From: Thauera carbonicopians | Lineage (GTDB): Bacteria; Pseudomonadota; Gammaproteobacteria; Burkholderiales; Rhodocyclaceae | DNA length: 64,000 bases | NCBI RefSeq assembly: GCF_025699485.1 | Contig: NZ_JANUXN010000011.1 | Coordinates: 62,001 to 126,000 of the forward strand | Direction: 5' to 3' | Part shown: one piece after another, positions 8,417 to 16,282 of the stretch | How positions within the stretch are numbered: the stretch's first letter is position 1 | How the letters are laid out: each line of letters starts with the position of its first letter | Made by a program: the position numbers and the translations under genes | Notes under the pieces: model-generated | Told to the model about the DNA's origin: nothing | Database searches by the model: none | What the model saw: only the letters and a program-made list of their open reading frames with translations

Positions 8417-9461
8417 GACGCTGATCGTTCTCGGGATCCTTGCCGCCGCGGCGCCGGCGGCGGCTTTCGATCGCTATCCGGGCATCGGCCGCGCGGCGAC
8501 CGAGGCCGAAGTGAGCGCCTGGGACATCGACGTGCGGCCGGATTTCACCGGCCTGCCGAAAGGTTCCGGCGACGTCGATCGCGGCATGGAGTTGTGGGAA
8601 GCCCATTGCGCGAGCTGCCACGGCAGCTTCGGCGAGTCCAACGAGGTGTTCACGCCGATCGCCGGCGGCACGACGCTGCAGGACATCGAGACCGGCCGCG
8701 TCGCGGCGCTGATCGATGGCTCCTTCCCGCAGCGCACCACCTTGATGAAGGTGCCGACGGTGTCGACGCTGTTCGACTACATTCAGCGCGCGATGCCCTG
8801 GACTGCGCCGAAGTCGCTCGCGCCCGACGACGTCTATGCGATCCTCGCCTACCTGCTGAACCTGGGCGAAATCGTGCCGGCCGACTACGTGCTGAGCGAC
8901 GAGAACATCCACGAAGTGCAGGCGCGCATGCCCAACCGCAACGGCATGACGACCGAGCACGGCATGTGGCCGGGCGCACCGGCATCCAGCGGCGGCATCG
9001 GCAACGGCGGCAAGCCCGACGTCGTCAACGTGGTCTGCATGAAGGATTGCAAGGAGAAGGTGGAGATCGCCTCGGCGCTGCCCGACTATGCGCAGGATGC
9101 CCACGGCAACCTGGCGGAGCAGAACCGCCCGGTGGGCCAGACGCGCGGCAAGCCCACCGGTGCGCCGGAGCCTGCGGAAGGCAGCGATGCCCGCGCCGCG
9201 GCCTCCGCCCTGGCGCTTGCCAAGGAAAAGGGCTGCATGGCCTGCCATGGCGTCGAGAAAGGGATCGTTGGTCCCGGTTACAATGAAATTGCCCAAAAAT
9301 ACCGGGGGCAGGCCGATGCCGCGGCCAAGCTGGCCGCCAAGGTGAAGGCCGGTGGCCAGGGCGTCTGGGGGGCGGTGCCGATGCCGCCGCAGGGGCATGT
9401 CGCCGACGGCGACATCGAACGGTTGGTCGAATGGATTTTGCAGGGCGCGAAAGCGCAGTAA
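8400..9461 (+). CDS. soxD: sulfane dehydrogenase cytochrome subunit SoxD
   Basis: This 353-residue dihaem cytochrome c has a Sec signal ending near AAAF (residue 22) and haem motifs CASCH at 70-74 and CMACH at 279-283. It passes electrons from the SoxC molybdenum centre to the respiratory chain. The ATG at 8400 lies inside the soxC reading frame and has GAGG at suitable distance. Two cysteine-bearing segments near residues 205-220 (VCMKDCKEK) are not haem sites. Length and domain order match SoxD of the Paracoccus type. Confidence 0.93.
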   Translation: MSRFCKTLIVLGILAAAAPAAAFDRYPGIGRAATEAEVSAWDIDVRPDFTGLPKGSGDVDRGMELWEAHCASCHGSFGESNEVFTPIAGGTTLQDIETGRVAALIDGSFPQRTTLMKVPTVSTLFDYIQRAMPWTAPKSLAPDDVYAILAYLLNLGEIVPADYVLSDENIHEVQARMPNRNGMTTEHGMWPGAPASSGGIGNGGKPDVVNVVCMKDCKEKVEIASALPDYAQDAHGNLAEQNRPVGQTRGKPTGAPEPAEGSDARAAASALALAKEKGCMACHGVEKGIVGPGYNEIAQKYRGQADAAAKLAAKVKAGGQGVWGAVPMPPQGHVADGDIERLVEWILQGAKAQ

Positions 9462-9483
9462 CAGCTCTACAAGGAGAGACGGG

Positions 9484-9951
9484 ATGAATCATCAACGCAG
9501 GGACGCCCTGAAAGCGGGCAGCGGTCTGGGTGTGCTAGGACTGCTGGCCACGGTGGGCTTGATCAGGCCGGAAATGGCCCATGCGGCCTGGAACGAGCAG
9601 GCTTTCGGCGCCAAGAGCCTGGATGCGGCGTTCGAAGTGCTCGGTGCCGGCAAACCGGCCGTGAGTGGTGATGTGGTCCTCAACACACCGGACATCGCCG
9701 AGAACGGTGCCGTGGTGCCGGTCGGCGTGGTCAGCAACATTCCGGGAACCGAATACGTCGCGATCATGATCGAGAAGAATCCGTACATGCTCGCCGCCAG
9801 CTTCACGATTCCCGAAGGCACCCAGGCCGAGGTGCAGACGCGCGTCAAGATGGGGCAGACCTCGGACGTGTATGCCCTGGTCAAGGCCGACGGCAAGTTC
9901 TACATGGCCAAGAAAGAAGTCAAGGTCACGCTCGGCGGCTGCGGCGGCTGA
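9484..9951 (+). CDS. soxY: thiosulfate oxidation carrier protein SoxY
   Basis: This 155-residue protein ends in the diagnostic carrier sequence GGCGG, whose cysteine holds the sulfur intermediates of thiosulfate oxidation. The N-terminus carries a hydrophobic export signal with an RRD pair (QRRDALKAG), consistent with twin-arginine export in complex with SoxZ, which has no signal of its own. A ribosome binding site (AAGGAGAG) precedes the ATG. soxZ follows 30 bases downstream. Confidence 0.96.
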   Translation: MNHQRRDALKAGSGLGVLGLLATVGLIRPEMAHAAWNEQAFGAKSLDAAFEVLGAGKPAVSGDVVLNTPDIAENGAVVPVGVVSNIPGTEYVAIMIEKNPYMLAASFTIPEGTQAEVQTRVKMGQTSDVYALVKADGKFYMAKKEVKVTLGGCGG

Positions 9952-9981
9952 TCGACGAAGAGATTCAGGAGAAATATCGAA

Positions 9982-10293
9982 ATGGCAAGCCCGATGCGTA
10001 TTCGCGCCGCCGCCAAGGATGGCGTCACCGAAGTCCGTGTGCTGATGTCGCACGTCATGGAAACCGGCCAGCGCAAGGATTCCGCCGGCGAAGTGATTCC
10101 GGCCCACTTCATCACCGAACTGACCGCCAAGCACAACGACAAGCTCGTGCTGAGTGCCGAATTCGGTCCGTCCGTTTCCACCAATCCCTATCTCGCCTTC
10201 AAGTTCAAGGGTGGCGAGAAAGGCGACAAGATCACCGTCAGCTGGGTGGACAACAAGGGCGACTCCCGCACCGACGAAGCCCAGATCGCCTGA
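9982..10293 (+). CDS. soxZ: thiosulfate oxidation carrier complex protein SoxZ
   Basis: This 103-residue protein has the SoxZ immunoglobulin-like fold and no signal peptide, as expected for a subunit exported bound to SoxY. Recognisable segments are MRIRAAAKDGVTEVRVLMSH near the start and PYLAFKFK in the middle. It forms the heterodimeric carrier SoxYZ. It follows soxY with its own ribosome binding site (AGGAG) and precedes soxA. Confidence 0.96.
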   Translation: MASPMRIRAAAKDGVTEVRVLMSHVMETGQRKDSAGEVIPAHFITELTAKHNDKLVLSAEFGPSVSTNPYLAFKFKGGEKGDKITVSWVDNKGDSRTDEAQIA

Positions 10294-10388
10294 TGCTCAC
10301 TGTGGCCGCAGCCAGGCGGGTGCGGCGGGGACGAGCGCAGGCGGGTAATAGGAGAGCATGGCGGCACGGAAGCCATGGAGGAGAAAAA

Positions 10389-11186
10389 ATGAGAAAACGA
10401 ATCAAGGCCGTCGCCGTGTGCGTCGGCATTGCCCTGACGGCGCCCGCGTCGGCGCAGGAAGAACTCAATTTCGACGCTTACCGCGAGATGCTGGCGGATG
10501 GAAATCCGGCCGAACTCTACGAGATGGAAGGCGAGGAACTGTGGCGCACCGCGCGCGGGCCGAACAACGCCACGCTCGAACAGTGCGACCTGGGCCTGGG
10601 AGCGGGCGTGGTCGCGGGCGCGGCAGCGCAGTTGCCGCGCTACTTCGAGGACGCGGGCAGGGTGCAGGACATCGAAACGCGCCTGATGTACTGTATGGAA
10701 ACGCTGCAGGGCATTCCGTCCAAGGAGATCATCGACGGGAAATTCCTGCAGGGCGAGCGCGCCAAGCTGGCGGCGCTGGTGGCCTATGTCGTCACCCACT
10801 CCAAGGGCGAGAAGATCGCCATCGATCTGTCGCACCCGAAAGTGAAGGAGATGTACGAGCTCGGCGAGCGGACTTTCTACTACCGGCTCGGGGTCATGGA
10901 CTTCTCCTGTGCGTCCTGCCACAGCCAGGACGGCAAGCGCATCCGCGCCACCCAATTGCCCAACATCACCACCCGTGAAGGCGCGGCCGAAGGCTGGGGT
11001 TCGTGGCCGGCCTACCGGGTGTCCAGCTCGCAGTTCTGGACCATGCAGCACCGCCTGTGGGACTGCTTCCGCCAGCAGCGTGCGGCCGAGCCGATCTTCG
11101 GTTCGGACGTGATCATCGCGCTGTCCACCTTCATGGCGGGCAAGGGCAACGGCATCGAGGCCAAGTGGCCCGGCGTCAAGCGCTGA
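10389..11186 (+). CDS. soxA: L-cysteine S-thiosulfotransferase subunit SoxA (monohaem form)
   Basis: This 265-residue periplasmic protein with a Sec signal (cleaved after ASAQ) is the catalytic subunit of SoxAX, which attaches thiosulfate to the SoxY cysteine. Only one haem motif is present, CASCH at 174-178. C226 in RLWDCFRQQR is the active-site cysteine and haem ligand. The N-terminal half keeps two cysteines (EQCDLG and LMYCME) that probably form the disulfide seen where the first haem is absent. The enzyme is thus of the monohaem SoxA type. The ATG at 10389 follows GGAGGAG. Confidence 0.94.
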   Translation: MRKRIKAVAVCVGIALTAPASAQEELNFDAYREMLADGNPAELYEMEGEELWRTARGPNNATLEQCDLGLGAGVVAGAAAQLPRYFEDAGRVQDIETRLMYCMETLQGIPSKEIIDGKFLQGERAKLAALVAYVVTHSKGEKIAIDLSHPKVKEMYELGERTFYYRLGVMDFSCASCHSQDGKRIRATQLPNITTREGAAEGWGSWPAYRVSSSQFWTMQHRLWDCFRQQRAAEPIFGSDVIIALSTFMAGKGNGIEAKWPGVKR

Positions 11187-11199
11187 GGGAGCGAACGAC

Positions 11200-11799
11200 A
11201 TGAAAAAACTGTTCATTGCCGTGCCGCTGGCGCTGTGCGCCTCCGTCGCCGTGGCCGACGAACTGCAGGCCAAGGTCGAAGAGATGATGCTGAGCTCCTT
11301 CAAGGCGAACGGCATCGCCAGCCTCGACCGCCAGAAGCAGGACGAGATCCAGCAAGCGTGCTCCAGCCCGACGCCCCCGGACGCGGCAACCATGCAGCGC
11401 CTGCAGGCCGCAGAGATGGCCAAGATCCAGTGGCCGGCCGACGGCAACTACACCGGTGGCGACTGGAAGGAAGGGCAGAAGATCGCCGCCAGCGGCCGCG
11501 GCCTGACCTGGACCGACAAGACGCCGAACAACAACGGCGGCGGCTGCTACAACTGCCACGCGATGGATCCGAACGAGGTCTCCGAAGGCACCATCGGCCC
11601 CAGCCTCGAAGGCTATGCCAAGCTGCGCGGCAACGGCGAGGAGATCGTCAAATACACCTGGGGCAAGCTGTGGAACTCCAAGGCCTACCACGCCTGCAGC
11701 GACATGCCGCGCAACGGCTACGGCGGCATCCTGACCGAAGCCCAGATCCGCCACGTGATGGCCTTCCTGTTCGACCCCGCTTCGCCGGTCAACCAGTAA
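11200..11799 (+). CDS. soxX: sulfur oxidation c-type cytochrome SoxX
   Basis: This 199-residue monohaem cytochrome c has a Sec signal (cleaved after SVAVA) and one haem motif, CYNCH at 116-120, with a likely methionine ligand in SDMPRNG (about 169-175). It partners SoxA. It is longer than the shortest SoxX proteins because of an extra N-terminal helical region before the haem domain, a known variant. It lies 13 bases after soxA. The gene is followed by an intrinsic terminator, so it probably ends the soxCDYZAX transcript. Confidence 0.93.
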   Translation: MKKLFIAVPLALCASVAVADELQAKVEEMMLSSFKANGIASLDRQKQDEIQQACSSPTPPDAATMQRLQAAEMAKIQWPADGNYTGGDWKEGQKIAASGRGLTWTDKTPNNNGGGCYNCHAMDPNEVSEGTIGPSLEGYAKLRGNGEEIVKYTWGKLWNSKAYHACSDMPRNGYGGILTEAQIRHVMAFLFDPASPVNQ

Positions 11800-11826
11800 G
11801 CCCCGTCCGCTGATGCCATCGCGCAG

Positions 11827-11859
11827 GGCCCGAGGCTCCGGCCCCGGGCCGTTTTTTTT
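11827..11859 (+). terminator. intrinsic terminator after soxX
   Basis: A GC-rich hairpin with outer arms 11827-11832 and 11845-11850 is followed by eight T at 11852-11859. It falls between soxX and soxB, two genes normally in one transcription unit. Confidence 0.72.
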
Positions 11860-11861
11860 GC

Positions 11862-12003
11862 CGCCGGGCCGCCCCAAGGCAAAACAGCCCCCTCGGGGGG
11901 TGGAGCAGGGGTTTCGCGGAGCACTGCTCCGTGCCTGCGGAACGGGTCGGCTGTGCAGAGCTGGCCCTCTTGCGACCCGCGCAGCGGCGGAGCGTGGGGG
12001 TAT
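11862..12003. repeat. probable intergenic repeat element between soxX and soxB
   Basis: This stretch begins with CCGCCCCAAGG and CCCCCTCGGGGGG and ends with GCGGCGGAGCGTGGGGG. From memory these are hallmarks of a short dispersed intergenic repeat found in many Burkholderiales and Rhodocyclales genomes. The inner part also has short complementary arms such as CGGAGCA/TGCTCCG. No open frame is credible here. Copy number could not be tested because only one copy lies in the window. Confidence 0.45.
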
Positions 12004-12025
12004 TTTTTCGTCAAAGGAATGATCC

Positions 12026-13750
12026 ATGTCGATGAATCGTCGTGAATTCATGCAGATGCTGGCGGTGGCAGCGGCCGGCGGTATGAGCCTGCATTCGGGT
12101 TTCGCACGCGCGCAGCAAGCGGCCGCCGCCCTGTACGACATGCCTGCGTTCGGCAATGTCAGCCTGCTGCACATGACCGACTGCCACGCGCAACTGCTGC
12201 CGATCCATTTCCGCGAGCCCAGCGTCAACCTCGGCATCGGCAACATGTCGGGCAAGGTGCCGCACCTCGTCGGCGAGCACCTGCTGAAGCACTTCGGCAT
12301 CCGGCCCGGCAGCATCGAGGCGCATGCCTTCACCTACCTGGATTTCGTCGAGGCGGCGAAGACCTACGGCAAGGTCGGCGGCTTCGCCCATCTGGCGACG
12401 CTGGTCAAGCAGTTGAAGGCCAGCCGCCCCGGTGCGCTGCTGCTCGACGGCGGCGACACCTGGCAGGGTTCGGCCACCGCGCTGTGGACGAAGGCGCAGG
12501 ACATGGTCGATGCCTGCAAGCTGCTGGGCGTGGACGTGATGACGCTGCACTGGGAATCGACCTACGGCGCCGAGCGCGTCAAGGAGATCGAGGAGAAGGA
12601 TTTCGCCGGCCGCATCGACATCGTCGCTCAGAATGTGAAGACCACCGATTTCGAGGATCCGGTCTTCAAGCCCTACGTCATCCGCAACATCAACGGTGTG
12701 CCGGTGGCGATCGTCGGCCAGGCCTTCCCCTACACGCCGATCGCCAATCCGCGCTGGATGACGCCCGACTGGAGCTTCGGCATCCAGGAGCAGGGCATGC
12801 AGGAGGCGGTCGATGCCGCACGGGCGGAAGGCGCCCAGGTGGTCGTCGTGCTGTCGCACAACGGCATGGACGTCGACCTCAAGCTGGCCAGCCGCGTCAC
12901 CGGCATCGACGCGATCTTCGGCGGCCACACCCACGACGGCATGCCGGCGCCGACCGTGGTGGACAACGCGGGCGGCAAGACCCTGGTCACCAATGCCGGC
13001 TCCAACGGCAAGTTCCTCGGCGTGATGGACTTCGACGTCAGGGACGGCAAGGTGGCAGATTTCCGCTACCGGCTGCTGCCGGTATTCGCCAACCTGCTGC
13101 CGGCCGACCCGGAGATGGCCGCCTTCATCGACAAGGTCCGCGCGCCCTTCCTCGAAAAACTCGGCGAGCCGCTCGCCGTCACCGAAGGCCTGCTGTACCG
13201 CCGCGGCAACTTCAACGGCTCGTGGGACCAGCTCATCGTCGATGCGCTGATCGCCGAAAAGGATGCCGAACTGGCGTTCTCGCCCGGTTTCCGTTGGGGC
13301 ACTTCGCTGCTGCCGGGCGACACCATCACGATGGAGCATCTGCTCGACCAGACCGCGATCACCTATCCGTGGACCACGCTTACCGAGATGAGCGGCGAGA
13401 TGATCAAGACCATCCTGGAGGACGTCGCCGACAATCTGTTCAACCCCGACCCCTACTACCAGCAGGGCGGCGACATGGTGCGGGTGGGCGGCCTGCAATA
13501 CACCTGCGACCCTGGCGCGGCAATGGGCCGGCGCATCGACAACATGACGCTGAAGGGCAGGCGCATCGAGCCGGGCAAGACCTACAAGGTCGCCGGCTGG
13601 GCGCCGGTGTCGGAAGAGGCGAGGGATTCGGGCCCCGCGGTGTGGGACGTGGTGGCCAGCCATCTGCGCGCGCAGAAGGTGCTCACCCAGCAGGCGCTGA
13701 ACCTGCCGGAGCTGAAAGGTGTTGGCGGCAATCCGGGCCTGGTGCGCTGA
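12026..13750 (+). CDS. soxB: thiosulfohydrolase SoxB
   Basis: This 574-residue periplasmic dimanganese enzyme of the 5'-nucleotidase fold hydrolyses the terminal sulfone from SoxY-bound thiosulfate, releasing sulfate. It has a twin-arginine-like signal (NRREFMQM). Metal ligands are visible in TDCHAQL (D52, H54), LLDGGDTWQGS, LSHNGMD and GGHTHD. The C-terminal 5'-nucleotidase domain starts near residue 385. Length is standard. A terminator and repeat element separate it from soxX, so it may need its own promoter or depend on readthrough. Confidence 0.96.
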   Translation: MSMNRREFMQMLAVAAAGGMSLHSGFARAQQAAAALYDMPAFGNVSLLHMTDCHAQLLPIHFREPSVNLGIGNMSGKVPHLVGEHLLKHFGIRPGSIEAHAFTYLDFVEAAKTYGKVGGFAHLATLVKQLKASRPGALLLDGGDTWQGSATALWTKAQDMVDACKLLGVDVMTLHWESTYGAERVKEIEEKDFAGRIDIVAQNVKTTDFEDPVFKPYVIRNINGVPVAIVGQAFPYTPIANPRWMTPDWSFGIQEQGMQEAVDAARAEGAQVVVVLSHNGMDVDLKLASRVTGIDAIFGGHTHDGMPAPTVVDNAGGKTLVTNAGSNGKFLGVMDFDVRDGKVADFRYRLLPVFANLLPADPEMAAFIDKVRAPFLEKLGEPLAVTEGLLYRRGNFNGSWDQLIVDALIAEKDAELAFSPGFRWGTSLLPGDTITMEHLLDQTAITYPWTTLTEMSGEMIKTILEDVADNLFNPDPYYQQGGDMVRVGGLQYTCDPGAAMGRRIDNMTLKGRRIEPGKTYKVAGWAPVSEEARDSGPAVWDVVASHLRAQKVLTQQALNLPELKGVGGNPGLVR

Positions 13751-13762
13751 GCCCGGCCGGCG

Positions 13763-14029
13763 CTACGGGCGTTCGCCGACGCCGTAGCGCCGGTCGAGGC
13801 GGCCCATCACGATCACATACACCATGATGATCAGCAGATAGACCACCAGCGAGCCCTGGGCGAGGATGTAGAAGCCCAGTGGAAAGCCGAGGAAGTGGAT
13901 GGTGTTGAGCTCGTCGGCGAAATAGCCGGCGACGAAAGTCACGCCGAACCACACTGCCAGCAGCCCGCAGGTCAGCAGCAGGTTGCGGCGCCAGTAGGCG
14001 CGTTGCGCTGGGCTCAGTTCCGTCCTCAT
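13763..14029 (-). CDS. DUF4212 small membrane protein
   Basis: This 88-residue protein has two hydrophobic segments (about 16-35 and 50-74) and the FHFLGFPLGFYILAQG-like centre typical of DUF4212 (here IHFLGFPLGFYILAQGS). In other genomes this is the small partner encoded beside a sodium:solute symporter of the acetate or pyruvate type. Here the partner gene is missing; its neighbours are soxB (convergent) and an EF-G-like gene. Function is unknown. It may be a leftover of a lost transporter operon, or the partner may be elsewhere. Confidence 0.8.
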   Translation of the reverse strand: MRTELSPAQRAYWRRNLLLTCGLLAVWFGVTFVAGYFADELNTIHFLGFPLGFYILAQGSLVVYLLIIMVYVIVMGRLDRRYGVGERP

Positions 14030-14089
14030 GTCCGCTCACGGCCTCGCCGCCGGTCCGGCCGGCGGCGAGGGGTCGTGCCTCGTCCCGTT

Positions 14090-16156
14090 TCAGTGCGCGC
14101 CGTTGCCGCCATTGCCGTTCCCGTTGCCGGCGTGGGCCTGCGCCAGCTGGCTCTGGATCTCGGCCGGCGCCGCCTCGTAGCCGCCGGCGCTGAGCATGAA
14201 CTCGCTTTCGCCGGCGCAGATGGATTTCAGCCGGCTTTCGAAACCGTCCAGGCTCGCCATCGGCACGCGGGCCGAGATCAGCGTCCATCCCGCCGTCGGG
14301 CTGTCGGTGCTGGTCAGGCGGCCGCGGCGCCCGGCCAGCTCGGCGCTGACGTCGCCGAAGCGGGCATCGGCCACCTTCACCTGCACGTCGAGCAGCGGCT
14401 CCAGCACCTGCGGCCTGGCTGCCAGCACCGCTTCGATCAGCGCATGGCGGGCCGCGGTGACGAAGGAGACTTCGTTCGAATCCACCGCGTGATGCTTGCC
14501 GTCGGTGACCACCACGCGCAGATCCTGGAGCGGGAAGCCGGCATAAGCGCCTTCGGCCAGCGCCTGGCGCACGCCTTTCTCCACTGCCGGCATGAAGTGG
14601 GTCGGAATCGTGCCGCCCTTGACCTCGTCCGCCAGTTCGATGCCGGCGCCGCGCTCCAGCGGCTCGACGCGCAGCGCGACTTCGCCGAACTGGCCGGCGC
14701 CGCCGCTCTGCTTCTTGTGGCGGTAGCGCGCCTCGGCGACCACGCTGATGGTCTCGCGATAGGGAATGCTGGGCGGCGCGGTATCGAGCTGCAGGTTCCA
14801 GCGCGCCGCCAGTTCGTCGAGCACGATCTTCAGGTGCTGTTCGCCCAGGCCGCGCACCACGGTGCGGCGGTTGCGGTGGTCGAAGCTCACTTCGAGGCAG
14901 GGGTCTTCCTCGGTGAGCCGGGCCAGGGCCTCGGACAGCTTCTGCTCGTCGGCCGGCTTGCGCGTCATCAGCGCGAGGCCGAACACCGGCTGCGGATAGG
15001 CGGTGGGGGCGAGATGGAAGAAGTCCTCGTCGTGCGAATCGTGCAGCACCGCGTCGTGCACCAACTCGTCGACGCGCGCCACTGCGCACAGGTCGCCGGG
15101 CACCGCGAGTGCGGTCTCGACCGCGGTCCTGCCCTGCATGCGCAGCAGGTGGGCGACCTTGAAGGGCTTGCGGCCGTCGCCGACGAAAAGCTGCGAACTG
15201 GGCGTGACGCTGCCCTGATGGACGCGGAACAGCCCGAGCTTGCCGCGATAGGGGTCGTTGGCGATCTGGAACACGTGCGCGACCACATGGCGGTCGGCCT
15301 CGGGCCGCACCGCGACCGGCTCGGCATTGGCGCCTTCGCCTTTCAGGAAGGCCGGCGGATTGCCCTCGGTGGGATCGGGCGCGAGCTTGCCGAGGATGTC
15401 GAGCAGTTCGCGTACGCCGGCGCGGCTGCGGGCGGAGACGAAGCACACCGGCACCAGATGGCCTTCGCGCAAGGCCTGTTCGAAAGGCGCGTGCAATTGT
15501 TCGGGGTCGAGCGATTCGCCCTGCTCCAGGTACTTCGCCATCAGCTCTTCGTCGAGCTCGACGATCTGGTCGACGATCGCGTCATGGGCCGCGCCGACGC
15601 TGGAGAAGGCGGTGGCGGCGTCGTTCTGCGGAGCGAAGAAGCAGTCGATGACGCGGCCGCCGTCGCTCGAGGGCAGGTTGATCGGCAGGCATTCGCGACC
15701 GAACTCGGCGACGATCGCCTCCATCAGCGCGCCGAAGTCGACGCCGCCGGCGTCGATCTTGTTCACCACGATCATGCGGCACTTGCCCTGCGCCGCCGCC
15801 ATCATGCGGCGGCTGACGCTTTCGACGCCGGCTGCGGCGTCGATGACCACCGCCGCGGTGTCGACCGCCGGCAGCGCGACCAGCGCGCGGCCGGCGAGAT
15901 CGGGCAGGCCCGGGGTGTCGAGCAGGTTGATCCAGTGTCCGGCCCATTCCAGATGCACCAGCGCCGCATGCAGCGAGTGGCCCATGGCCTTTTCCTGCGG
16001 GTCGAAGTCCGACACGGTGTCGCCGCGCTCGACGCTGCCGGCCGTGCCGATCTCGCCGGCGGCGGCGAGCAGGGTCTCGATCAGCGTGGTCTTGCCGCAG
16101 CCGGCGTGGCCGAACAGGGCGAGGTTGCGGATGTCGTGAACCGAGCTGGGGGTCAT
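14090..16156 (-). CDS. elongation factor G-like translational GTPase
   Basis: This 688-residue protein shows the EF-G domain order: GTPase domain with P-loop GHAGCGKTT (about 15-23) and NKIDAGG, then domains II to V. It departs from true EF-G. The DTPGH motif, whose histidine is catalytic, reads DTPGL, and the P-loop lacks the usual AHIDAGKTT. The C-terminus has a Gly/Asn-rich tail (GNGNGNGGNG). It belongs to the EF-G-like paralogues whose role is poorly known. The ATG at 16156 has GAGAGG upstream; an earlier in-frame ATG at 16216 gives an unusual extension. Confidence 0.85.
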   Translation of the reverse strand: MTPSSVHDIRNLALFGHAGCGKTTLIETLLAAAGEIGTAGSVERGDTVSDFDPQEKAMGHSLHAALVHLEWAGHWINLLDTPGLPDLAGRALVALPAVDTAAVVIDAAAGVESVSRRMMAAAQGKCRMIVVNKIDAGGVDFGALMEAIVAEFGRECLPINLPSSDGGRVIDCFFAPQNDAATAFSSVGAAHDAIVDQIVELDEELMAKYLEQGESLDPEQLHAPFEQALREGHLVPVCFVSARSRAGVRELLDILGKLAPDPTEGNPPAFLKGEGANAEPVAVRPEADRHVVAHVFQIANDPYRGKLGLFRVHQGSVTPSSQLFVGDGRKPFKVAHLLRMQGRTAVETALAVPGDLCAVARVDELVHDAVLHDSHDEDFFHLAPTAYPQPVFGLALMTRKPADEQKLSEALARLTEEDPCLEVSFDHRNRRTVVRGLGEQHLKIVLDELAARWNLQLDTAPPSIPYRETISVVAEARYRHKKQSGGAGQFGEVALRVEPLERGAGIELADEVKGGTIPTHFMPAVEKGVRQALAEGAYAGFPLQDLRVVVTDGKHHAVDSNEVSFVTAARHALIEAVLAARPQVLEPLLDVQVKVADARFGDVSAELAGRRGRLTSTDSPTAGWTLISARVPMASLDGFESRLKSICAGESEFMLSAGGYEAAPAEIQSQLAQAHAGNGNGNGGNGAH

Positions 16157-16282
16157 CTTGGGCCTCTCGTCTTGTGCGATGCGCTCAAGTGTCCGCCAGC
16201 CCGGCGTGGAAGACAATGCGAAAGGTCAACGCAGGTGTTGGAGGGTATGCAAATCCATCATGCCTTGCTGTCTGAGGGCACG

